DNA of 6,575 nt from assembly GCA_019242465.1 (NCBI GenBank), contig JAFAVL010000742.1:1-6575 (forward strand), given 5' to 3'. The notes below the pieces were generated by a model. That model saw only the letters and a list, made by a program, of their open reading frames with translations, was not told where the DNA came from and did no database searches. This document shows, one piece after another, positions 1-6,025 of this stretch (the stretch's first letter is position 1; each line of letters starts with the position of its first letter). The translations under genes and the position numbers were made by a program. Origin of the DNA: Chroococcidiopsidaceae cyanobacterium CP_BM_RX_35 (GTDB taxonomy: Bacteria > Cyanobacteriota > Cyanobacteriia > Cyanobacteriales > Chroococcidiopsidaceae).

Positions 1-2444
1 AAGAGGAGCTTAACCAGCAGCTGTGGAAGTTTAGTAGGAACAGTCTGTACCCAGGTCCAACAACAGCTAAGGATACAGGCTCTACAGAACTGGCGCTACC
101 CAATGGTTGGAAGATAAACCCAGCTGGCACTCAGGTAGAGGTAGGAAGGTTACCCTACGAGGCTGTGCTTTACGCAGGCAAACTGGTAGTGCTGAACACT
201 GGGTATTACAACAAAGAACCCCAGGAAGTCTCGGTGGTAGACACTAAGCAAGGCAAAGTTGTCAAGACGCTACGGTTCAACTCGCTTTTTCCCAGTGCGC
301 GGGAGGGATTGGACGGTGACCTTTACATCAGTGGGGGCTTTGACAAGAAGGTCTATCGCGTTAACCGAAACTTTAACGAAGTGCGCGAGTACCCGGTGAA
401 TGGTTATGCAGCAGGTATAGCACCAGTAGATGCTAAGCACCTAGCTGTAGCCTACATGGTGACAGAGAATAACCAGAAGGCTTATGTGAAAGGGCAAATA
501 GCGTTGCTGAACACAGAAACAGGACAAGTGGAGCGATCGCTCGATGTCGGTTATTTTCCCTACTCTGTTTACTACCTGAACGGGAAGATTTACGTCACGC
601 TGTTGGGGGAAAATAAACTTCTGGTTTATGATGCCAAGCTCAAACCCATTAAAACTCTTGCCGTTGGACGCACTCCACAAAGCCTCTGCACGGACGGAAA
701 AAAACTGTATGTTGTGGACACTGCCTCAGATGATCTCTCAGTAGTAGACCTAAAACAGGATGCTGTAATTGGGAGGATTGCCGTACGTCACAATGGTTTT
801 CGCTTCGGTAGTTCTCCTACATCCTGTGCTGTAGCAGGTAACCGCATCTATGTTACTCAAGCCGAGGTTAATGCAGTAGCTATCATCGCTCAAAATCAAA
901 CAGGAGCAAACCCTGCTGTGCGCCTAGAGGGGTTCATAGCCACAGGCTGGTATCCTACTAAGGTGCTGCTTTCTGGCAACCAACTGCTAGTGCTAAGTGC
1001 CAAAGGCATTCATCCTCGCCGCCCTAATCCTCAAGGTCCCCAACCCATTGAATCCAAGGGAGGCAAGCAGTATGTACTGACTTTGCTGCGAGGGGCGCTC
1101 TCGATTATTCCTCAAGAGGCGATCGCGTCTCATCTATATAGTTGGACTAGGCAGGTGCAAGAAGGTTCGCCGCTTTACAGTCCTAGGGAGGGGATGAAGC
1201 TACCAATTCGTCATGTCTTCTACATCATCAAAGAAAACCGCACCTACGACCAGGTATTAGGCGATTTGGGACGTGGCAATGGTGATCCTAAACTGACGCT
1301 GTTTGGGCAAGATATCACTCCCAATCACCACCAACTGGCTAAAGAGTTTGTAACCTTAGACAATTTCTACACTAATGGGGAAATCAGTGTCTTAGGGCAC
1401 AGCTTCACCACTAGCGGTTATGCCAGCCCCTTTGTAGAGTGGCTAGGTAACATGGCTTACTCTGGGCGCTACAATGCCTACCCATTCGGTACGGTGCCAG
1501 CAACCTTCTCTCCTGCCTATATCTGGAATGCACTTGAGGCTAAAGGGGTAGACTATCGCATTTATGGGGAGCCCTACTACCTTTTTAGTCGGTCTTACCA
1601 ACTAATTGTAGAAAGCTACGGGGCAAATAGCAATCTCGCTAAGAAGTTTTACGACCAGAGCATGGCTCTTGCCTCCAAGAGCGATCGGGGTAAGGCGGAA
1701 AATCGTATTTTTAGCTCCTACTACGGCAAAGCTGATACCCCAGATGAGGCATTACAACTCATTAAAAACCCTACCTTTGCTCACTTCCTCTCTCAAGTCT
1801 TTACCGGGGATGATAGCCTCTATCAAGCCTTGCAGACTAATGCCGTTTTCCGGCAGAAGTTTGCGACTTTCTTGTACCACTACCCCTTTAACTACCACTC
1901 CTGGGATCTAAAATACTCTGATTTGCAGCGTTTCTCGGACTGGAAAACAGATTTTGAGAAACAGTTACATTCTGGACACGTAGCACAATTTCAATACATT
2001 TGGTTACCCAATGACCATACTGCTGGGACTAAACCTGGCTTCCTCAAGCCCTACCAGATGGTTGCTCAGAATGATGCGGCTTTGGGCAAAGTTGTCGAAA
2101 CGATTGCTAAAAGTCCGATCTGGAAAGATAGTCTGATCTTAGTAGAGGAGGACGACGCTCAGAATGGACCAGATCATGTGGATTCGACCCGCACGGTGGC
2201 TTTGGCGGTTGGTCCTTCTGTCCGTCGTGGAGCAGTGGTAAGCGATCGCTACGATCAACTTAGCTTGTTACGCACAGTAGAGGTGGTGTTAGGTCTTGAC
2301 CCTCTTAACCTGAACGATGCTTTAGCAGTACCCATGTTTGGCATCTTCAGCAACAATCCTAATAACTCTATCTATGTAGCGACAGCACCTGCCAAGTACC
2401 TAGTGACTGCTGATCAACAAAGATATCAGCAATTGGATAAATAG
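1..2444 (+). CDS. Bifunctional YncE-type beta-propeller / alkaline phosphatase-superfamily phosphoesterase (5' end missing)
   Basis: The frame is open from the first full codon (base 3) to TAG at 2442-2444, so the true start lies outside the window; GTG at 165 is internal because propeller-like sequence precedes it. Residues are numbered from base 3. Residues about 35-340 contain repeated strands such as VSVVD, LYVVDTASDDLSVVD and IYVT, typical of a YncE-like propeller. Residues about 405-750 match the phosphoesterase family that includes AcpA and phospholipase C. Visible motifs are E411-N412-R in ENRTYD, GHSFTTSG at 465-472, NDHT at 670-673, and EEDDAQNGPDHVD at 715-727. By analogy with AcpA, E411, N412, D717 and D718 should bind metal, with a Ser/Thr nucleophile near 467-470. 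The likely role is hydrolysis of phosphate esters outside the cytoplasm, but the substrate is unknown. Any signal peptide would lie in the missing part. The fold assignment is strong; the activity is inferred. Confidence 0.9.
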   Translation, partial: EELNQQLWKFSRNSLYPGPTTAKDTGSTELALPNGWKINPAGTQVEVGRLPYEAVLYAGKLVVLNTGYYNKEPQEVSVVDTKQGKVVKTLRFNSLFPSAREGLDGDLYISGGFDKKVYRVNRNFNEVREYPVNGYAAGIAPVDAKHLAVAYMVTENNQKAYVKGQIALLNTETGQVERSLDVGYFPYSVYYLNGKIYVTLLGENKLLVYDAKLKPIKTLAVGRTPQSLCTDGKKLYVVDTASDDLSVVDLKQDAVIGRIAVRHNGFRFGSSPTSCAVAGNRIYVTQAEVNAVAIIAQNQTGANPAVRLEGFIATGWYPTKVLLSGNQLLVLSAKGIHPRRPNPQGPQPIESKGGKQYVLTLLRGALSIIPQEAIASHLYSWTRQVQEGSPLYSPREGMKLPIRHVFYIIKENRTYDQVLGDLGRGNGDPKLTLFGQDITPNHHQLAKEFVTLDNFYTNGEISVLGHSFTTSGYASPFVEWLGNMAYSGRYNAYPFGTVPATFSPAYIWNALEAKGVDYRIYGEPYYLFSRSYQLIVESYGANSNLAKKFYDQSMALASKSDRGKAENRIFSSYYGKADTPDEALQLIKNPTFAHFLSQVFTGDDSLYQALQTNAVFRQKFATFLYHYPFNYHSWDLKYSDLQRFSDWKTDFEKQLHSGHVAQFQYIWLPNDHTAGTKPGFLKPYQMVAQNDAALGKVVETIAKSPIWKDSLILVEEDDAQNGPDHVDSTRTVALAVGPSVRRGAVVSDRYDQLSLLRTVEVVLGLDPLNLNDALAVPMFGIFSNNPNNSIYVATAPAKYLVTADQQRYQQLDK
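533..540. repeat. HIP1 octamer GCGATCGC
   Basis: Perfect copy of the palindrome GCGATCGC, which is highly over-represented in many cyanobacterial genomes. It lies inside the propeller coding region and supports a cyanobacterial origin. Confidence 0.85.
1119..1126. repeat. HIP1 octamer GCGATCGC
   Basis: Second perfect HIP1 copy, in the linker between the propeller and the phosphoesterase domain. Confidence 0.85.
2242..2249. repeat. HIP1 octamer GCGATCGC
   Basis: Third perfect HIP1 copy, near the 3' end of the phosphoesterase gene. Near-matches that keep GCGATCG occur in the same gene near 1681 and in the last gene near 6416 and 6503. Confidence 0.85.
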
Positions 2445-2476
2445 TTTCTCTCTAGCCCTCTCTCCTACCCTTTTTT

Positions 2477-2986
2477 ATGTCCTATCTACCCATCAAACGC
2501 CTCACTCAAGAGTTGTTAGACAGCATTGCCCAGCAAGCTCGTAGTAGTCCCCGTCTGCGCCAAAACCATAACTTCCACGAACCCGCAGAAAAAGTCCAAC
2601 GGTTTCTCAATGTCCTTCAGCCTGGCACCTATGTCCGTCCTCATCGACACCAAAGAGCAGATGGAATAAATGGCTTTGAGTTCTTCCTAGTTATCCAAGG
2701 AGAACTGGGAATTCTCATTTTGGATGAGAGTGGGCAGCTCCTGCATAAAGAGCGGGTTGCAGCTAGTGGTTTAACTCGCGGGGTGGAATTACCAGAAGGC
2801 ACTTATCATACCTTAGTTGCTTTGGCTGCGGATACTGTGATTCTGGAACTTAAAGAAGGACCATACAATGCTCACACAGATAAGGAGTTCATAGATGTTT
2901 TTCCCCCTGAAGGAACACTGGCAGCCAGGCAGCTAGTCGATATATGGCAGGGGTATTTCAGGGAGTTGGTTTCTATGAATGGTTAG
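2477..2986 (+). CDS. WbuC-family cupin-fold metalloprotein
   Basis: This 169-residue protein has a single cupin barrel. Cupin motif 1 is G50-x5-H56-x-H58, then E68 and G75. Motif 2 is G102-x3-P106-x-G108-x2-H111. H56, H58, E68 and H111 are the expected metal ligands. The N-terminal stretch with RLRQNHNFHEP and VQRFLNVLQPGTYVRPHRH is characteristic of the WbuC family, named from E. coli O-antigen clusters, whose biochemical function is not established as far as I know. The protein has no signal peptide and should be cytosolic. ATG at 2477 starts 32 nt after the phosphoesterase stop, with no terminator between them, so co-transcription is likely. No Shine-Dalgarno sequence precedes it; the leader is nearly all pyrimidine. 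No polysaccharide genes are visible nearby, so the O-antigen link need not apply. Family assignment is confident; the role is unknown. Confidence 0.88.
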   Translation: MSYLPIKRLTQELLDSIAQQARSSPRLRQNHNFHEPAEKVQRFLNVLQPGTYVRPHRHQRADGINGFEFFLVIQGELGILILDESGQLLHKERVAASGLTRGVELPEGTYHTLVALAADTVILELKEGPYNAHTDKEFIDVFPPEGTLAARQLVDIWQGYFRELVSMNG

Positions 2987-3076
2987 GTAGATTGCTATTT
3001 ACCCTCAACTCTTCCCATACCATATTTCCTTAGTCAATCCGCTAGGACAAGCGATATTTGCCGTTCTAAATCATCG

Positions 3077-3086
3077 CCTAGCTAGG
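3077..3086. other. 10-bp perfect palindrome CCTAGCTAGG
   Basis: A self-complementary CCTAGCTAGG lies in the 195-bp spacer between the cupin and acetyltransferase genes. It has no spacer loop and no following T-run, so it is not a terminator. It could be a protein-binding site or chance. Confidence 0.3.
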
Positions 3087-3125
3087 AAGCTCTTTCAAGT
3101 TGGTCTAACCATACCTCCCTTAAGT

Positions 3126-3148
3126 TATGTAATATAATAGAATACATA
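3126..3148. promoter_or_regulatory. Inverted repeat TATGTA-N11-TACATA around the -10 box
   Basis: TATGTA at 3126-3131 and TACATA at 3143-3148 are perfect inverted arms that enclose the putative -10 box. A regulator bound here would block polymerase. A second short inverted repeat, AATAC-N6-GTATT at 3141-3156, overlaps it. AT-rich DNA gives such dyads by chance, so confidence is moderate. Confidence 0.4.
3133..3138 (+). promoter_or_regulatory. Putative -10 box (TATAAT) for the acetyltransferase gene
   Basis: An exact TATAAT lies 43 nt before the ATG at 3182, in an AT-rich patch. No good -35 hexamer sits 16-18 bp upstream (that region reads about CATACC), so the promoter may be weak or depend on an activator. 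A start of transcription near 3145 would give a leader of roughly 35-40 nt containing the palindrome at 3154-3170. Confidence 0.5.
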
Positions 3149-3153
3149 TCCGT

Positions 3154-3170
3154 ATTACAAGAAATGTAAT
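3154..3170. promoter_or_regulatory. Operator-like palindrome ATTACA-N5-TGTAAT
   Basis: Perfect 6-bp arms separated by AGAAA form a 17-bp site just downstream of the putative transcription start and 11 nt before the acetyltransferase ATG. The half-site TGTAAT also occurs at 3128-3133, overlapping the -10 box. The layout suggests a dimeric repressor site, but I do not recognise the regulator family. Confidence 0.45.
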
Positions 3171-3181
3171 TCATAGTTGAT

Positions 3182-4372
3182 ATGGCATACTATTTTGAGT
3201 ATGGCACTGTCTCCAACCCTGAAGATGCTCAACAGCTTGGGGTAATCATTAACCAGTGCTTTAGCGACCCATCGCCTAGCAGTTGGCAGACTTACTCTCA
3301 GCACACCATAGGTTTAGAAAACTTCCGCATTATTCACGAAGCAGGACAAATCATTGGCGGCTTAGCGATTCTACACACGGGGCAGTGGTATGGCAGTAAA
3401 TGCGTACCAATGGCAGGAATTGCCGCTGTTGGTATAGCTCCAGAGCATCGCGGGACAGGAGCAGTGTTTGAGCTGCTAAAGTTCACACTTAAAGAACTCC
3501 ACGCTAACGGAGTACTACTCTCAACCCTCTATGCTGCGACTCAGCGCCCCTATCGAAAAGTCGGGTACGAACAAGGCGGAATTTGTTGCAGTTGGGAAAT
3601 CCTCACGGCTAGCATCCAATCTAGCGATCACACTCTCCCCATGCAACCCGTAATTCCCGTCTGCCAAGAATTTTTTTACGACCTTTATGCTCAAAAAGCA
3701 AAAGCCAACAATGGTCATTTAGAGCGGAATCAAAGTCTTTGGAAATTTGTCGTTGAACCGCGAAAAGAAAGTGAAGAGATATTCTACGCCTATCTCATCG
3801 GTGCAGAAGTTCAACCCGAAGGCTACATCATCTTTACTCAAAGAAGGGAAGAAAATAGCTGCCTGATTTACATTAAAGATTGGGCAGTGTTAACAGCAGC
3901 AGCGGCTAGACGTTTCTGGACTTTCTTAGCCGATCACCGCTCTATAGTTAAGAAGGTGCGGTGGCGCAGTTCAACAGTTGACCCCTTGATGCTTTTGCTG
4001 CCAGAACAAACCAATAATATTCGCTTTTCCGAACACTGGATGTTGAGAGTTGTTGATGTGAGTCAAGCATTGGCAAAGCGCGGCTATCCTTTGGGAATCG
4101 AAACTGAGCTGCATTTGGAAGTCTTTGACGACTTGCTGCCAGAGAACAACGGCAAATTTGTCTTAAGCGTATCTCAGGGACGAGGCGAAGTCACCAAGGG
4201 AGGGAGAGGCGAGTTGCAGCTAGATGTACGCGGATTAGCCCCCCTTTATACAGGCTTATTTACCCCCCACCAACTGCAACTCGTCGGTAAGCTAGAGGCA
4301 AAAGCAACAGCGTTGTTAGCGGCTACACAGATTTTTGCTGGCTTGCAGCCGTGGATGCCCGATCATTTCTAG
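3182..4372 (+). CDS. Eis-like GNAT family N-acetyltransferase with C-terminal SCP2-like domain
   Basis: This 396-residue protein has the Eis length and domain order: an N-terminal GNAT domain (about 1-145), a second GNAT-like domain (about 150-285) and a sterol-carrier-like domain (about 287-396). VPMAGIAAVGIAPEHRGTGA (75-94) contains the acetyl-CoA pyrophosphate loop R90-x-x-G93. Y124 in RPYRKVGYE aligns with the general-acid tyrosine of mycobacterial Eis (Y126). The chain ends in WMPDHF; in Eis the carboxylate of a C-terminal Phe is the general base, and that Phe is kept here (F396). Eis enzymes acetylate several amines of aminoglycosides and protein lysines, and a cyanobacterial homologue from Anabaena variabilis has been characterised as an aminoglycoside acetyltransferase (from memory). 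The native substrate is unknown. The protein should be cytosolic. ATG at 3182 has no strong Shine-Dalgarno sequence. Gaps of 195 and 99 nt separate it from its neighbours. Confidence 0.9.
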   Translation: MAYYFEYGTVSNPEDAQQLGVIINQCFSDPSPSSWQTYSQHTIGLENFRIIHEAGQIIGGLAILHTGQWYGSKCVPMAGIAAVGIAPEHRGTGAVFELLKFTLKELHANGVLLSTLYAATQRPYRKVGYEQGGICCSWEILTASIQSSDHTLPMQPVIPVCQEFFYDLYAQKAKANNGHLERNQSLWKFVVEPRKESEEIFYAYLIGAEVQPEGYIIFTQRREENSCLIYIKDWAVLTAAAARRFWTFLADHRSIVKKVRWRSSTVDPLMLLLPEQTNNIRFSEHWMLRVVDVSQALAKRGYPLGIETELHLEVFDDLLPENNGKFVLSVSQGRGEVTKGGRGELQLDVRGLAPLYTGLFTPHQLQLVGKLEAKATALLAATQIFAGLQPWMPDHF

Positions 4373-4410
4373 CCAATCGACTCCAACCACCAGCCAAAAC
4401 CTCAACGTAA

Positions 4411-4452
4411 TTGCTAAAACACGAATTGTGCCCATGCAAAAGGGCATAGCAA
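4411..4452 (+). promoter_or_regulatory. Possible mRNA leader hairpin with one-sided bulge before the carotenoid oxygenase gene
   Basis: Inner stem TGCCC (4429-4433) pairs with GGGCA (4442-4446) around an 8-nt loop. Outer stem TTGCTA (4411-4416) pairs perfectly with TAGCAA (4447-4452). The right arm is continuous while the left arm has a 12-nt bulge. No T-run follows, so it is not a classic terminator for the upstream gene. It ends 6 nt before the ribosome site and could affect translation or mRNA stability. Confidence 0.35.
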
Positions 4453-4458
4453 AACAAT

Positions 4459-4463
4459 AGAGG
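4459..4463 (+). promoter_or_regulatory. Ribosome binding site AGAGG that fixes the start of the carotenoid oxygenase
   Basis: AGAGG lies 8 nt before ATG at 4472, an ideal distance. A TTG at 4469 directly before that ATG is also in frame but would be only 5 nt away, so the ATG is preferred. Confidence 0.65.
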
Positions 4464-4471
4464 CAGACTTG

Positions 4472-5908
4472 ATGACGACAACATTGGCAAACCCATTCTT
4501 AACGGGGAATTTCGCGCCAGTACGCGAGGAAATTTTAGTCGATCGCCTAACTGTTATCGGCAAACTTCCCAGTGACTTAAGTGGTACATTCGTGCGGAAT
4601 GGTCCAAATCCACAATTTGCGCCTAAAGGTCATTATCACTGGTTTGACGGTGATGGGATGTTACATGGCGTGCGGCTTTGTAATGGTAATGCACAGTATT
4701 GCAACCGCTACGTGCGGACAAAGGGTTTTGAAATTGAGCGGGCTGAAGGTGAAGCTGTCTGGACTGGCTTACTAGAGCCACCGCAGATGGAAAATCCGTA
4801 TGGTCCTTATAAGAATACGGCAAATACGGCGCTGGTGTGGCACGACGGGCATTTACTAGCGCTCTGGGAGGGTGGCGAACCTCACGAAATTAAAGTTCCG
4901 GGCTTGGAGACAGTTGGTCCTTTTACTTACAACGGTACATTGATTTCTGCCTTCACTGCTCATCCCAAGGTGGATGCTATTACGGGTGAAATGATGTTTT
5001 TCGGCTACTCGGTTGCGACTCCACCTTATCTGCAATACAGTGTTGTTTCAGCCGCAGGTGAATTACTGCGCACGGTCCCAATTGACCTGCCAGTTGGCGT
5101 GATGATGCATGATTTTGCCGTGTCTGAATACCACACAATCTTCATGGACTTGCCACTTACCTTCCGTCCAGAACGACCTCAGCAGGGTCAGCCAGCCTTT
5201 GCCTTTGAGCCTGAGAGCCCCAGTCGCTTTGGTATCCTCCCCCGGCATGGAGACAATAGCAACATTCGTTGGTTTGAGGCACCTGCTTGCTATGTTTTTC
5301 ATACTCTCAATGCTTATGAAGAGGGTGATGAAGTTGTTCTTACTGCTTGCCGGATGAACTCTACTGATGTCCTTGGTATGTCAGAGACATTAGAGCACCA
5401 CCGCGAAAGTGACACAACTGATGACCGGAATGATGCTGCCCGCTTGTATTGCTGGCGGTTTAATCTGGCTACGGGTGCAGTGCGGGAGGAAGCTCTAGAC
5501 GACTGCCCCTCAGACTTCCCACGGCTGAACGAGCAACTGACTGGACGGCAGACAAGGTATGGCTACACGGCTCGCTTTGCCCCCAGTCAGGCAGGCGAAT
5601 CCCCGCGATTCGATGGCTTAATCAAGTACGACTTTGCTACCGGGCGTTCTGAAACTCACGAGTTTGGTCGGGGACGTTATGGTGGTGAAGGGGTATTTGC
5701 CCCCCGGACGAGTGCTGTCGCTGAGGATGATGGCTGGCTGCTGACCTTTGTCCATAACGAAATTGAGGGGAAATCTGAACTCGTAGTGGTTAATGCCCAA
5801 GATATGAATAGCGAACCTGTGGCGCGGATACTCATTCCTCAGCGCGTGCCTTACGGTTTCCATGGCATTTGGGTTGCTGACGAGCAGATGGCAACGCAAG
5901 CAGCTTAG
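4472..5908 (+). CDS. Carotenoid cleavage oxygenase (CCD1-like)
   Basis: This 478-residue protein belongs to the carotenoid oxygenase/RPE65 family, seven-bladed propellers that use non-haem Fe(II) to split a polyene double bond with O2, giving apocarotenoids. The four iron ligands are present: H164 (TAHPK), H213 (MMHDFAV), H277 (YVFHTLN) and H464 (YGFHGIW). Second-shell acids are E133 (LWEGG), E406 (GGEGVFAPR) and D348 (DFPRLN). Early hallmarks include FVRNGPNPQF (40-49) and HWFDGDGMLHG (56-66). KNTANTAL, MMHDFAVSE and RFGILPRHGD resemble plant CCD1 and cyanobacterial 9,10-cleaving enzymes more than short-chain apocarotenoid oxygenases such as Synechocystis ACO, but substrate and cleavage site cannot be fixed from sequence alone. 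There is no signal peptide; such enzymes are soluble or membrane-associated. No carotenoid biosynthesis gene is adjacent within the window, and a probable terminator follows. Confidence 0.95.
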   Translation: MTTTLANPFLTGNFAPVREEILVDRLTVIGKLPSDLSGTFVRNGPNPQFAPKGHYHWFDGDGMLHGVRLCNGNAQYCNRYVRTKGFEIERAEGEAVWTGLLEPPQMENPYGPYKNTANTALVWHDGHLLALWEGGEPHEIKVPGLETVGPFTYNGTLISAFTAHPKVDAITGEMMFFGYSVATPPYLQYSVVSAAGELLRTVPIDLPVGVMMHDFAVSEYHTIFMDLPLTFRPERPQQGQPAFAFEPESPSRFGILPRHGDNSNIRWFEAPACYVFHTLNAYEEGDEVVLTACRMNSTDVLGMSETLEHHRESDTTDDRNDAARLYCWRFNLATGAVREEALDDCPSDFPRLNEQLTGRQTRYGYTARFAPSQAGESPRFDGLIKYDFATGRSETHEFGRGRYGGEGVFAPRTSAVAEDDGWLLTFVHNEIEGKSELVVVNAQDMNSEPVARILIPQRVPYGFHGIWVADEQMATQAA

Positions 5909-5914
5909 TACATG

Positions 5915-5940
5915 GGGAGGCGCGATACGCTTCCCTGTTT
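5915..5940 (+). terminator. Probable intrinsic terminator after the carotenoid oxygenase gene
   Basis: GGGAGGCG (5915-5922) pairs with CGCTTCCC (5928-5935), 8 bp including one G-U, around the loop CGATA. A short T-rich tail (TGTTTATCC) follows. It begins 7 nt after the oxygenase stop. The T-run is weak, so termination may be partial. Confidence 0.55.
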
Positions 5941-5950
5941 ATCCTTGTCC

Positions 5951-5979
5951 AAGGAGAGTGGACGATGGAAGCAATATAA
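5951..5979 (+). other. Strong ribosome site with four-codon mini-ORF (MEAI-stop)
   Basis: AAGGAG (5951-5956) stands 8 nt before ATG at 5965, which reads Met-Glu-Ala-Ile-stop (TAA 5977-5979). It ends 46 nt before the next gene's ATG. It could be an upstream ORF, a relic of a lost start, or chance. If the promoter below is used, the mini-ORF would not be in that transcript. Confidence 0.25.
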
Positions 5980-5987
5980 GTTAAAAT
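5959..5987 (+). promoter_or_regulatory. Putative sigma-70-type promoter for the pentapeptide-repeat gene
   Basis: TGGACG (5959-5964, 4 of 6 matches to TTGACA) and TAAAAT (5982-5987, 5 of 6 matches to TATAAT) are separated by 17 bp. Transcription would start near 5994, about 30 nt before the ATG at 6026. The position between the terminator and the next gene fits. Confidence 0.45.
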
Positions 5988-6025
5988 CCCGCTATTCAGC
6001 CTACATCCTGGTTTCGTTCACGATA

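Noticed and set aside
165..167. GTG as the start of the first gene
   Set aside because: The same frame is open to the left edge and the 54 codons before it read as propeller-like sequence, so the gene is simply cut by the window.
441..680. Reverse-strand ORF of 79 codons inside the propeller gene
   Set aside because: It lies wholly within a conserved coding region and shows no domain or ribosome site.
1669..1911. Forward alternative-frame ORF of 80 codons in the phosphoesterase
   Set aside because: It is an out-of-frame shadow of a continuous conserved gene. I also considered it as a sign of a frameshift, but the main frame runs intact to TAG at 2442.
2987..3060. Intrinsic terminator after the cupin gene
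   Set aside because: I found no stem-loop followed by a T-run in this stretch.
3126..3170. NtcA site (GTA-N8-TAC) before the acetyltransferase
   Set aside because: I tested the GTA and TAC triplets in this region, and none are 8 nt apart.
4469..4471. TTG as the start of the carotenoid oxygenase
   Set aside because: ATG follows directly at 4472 and has better spacing (8 nt) from AGAGG.
5618..5899. Reverse-strand ORF of 93 codons inside the carotenoid oxygenase gene
   Set aside because: It overlaps a clearly conserved part of the oxygenase, including the GGEGVF and YGFHG motifs, and shows no recognisable domain.
5912..5914. ATG giving a 38-residue N-terminal extension to the pentapeptide protein
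   Set aside because: It starts inside the probable terminator, has no ribosome site, and would place charged residues ahead of a normal signal peptide.
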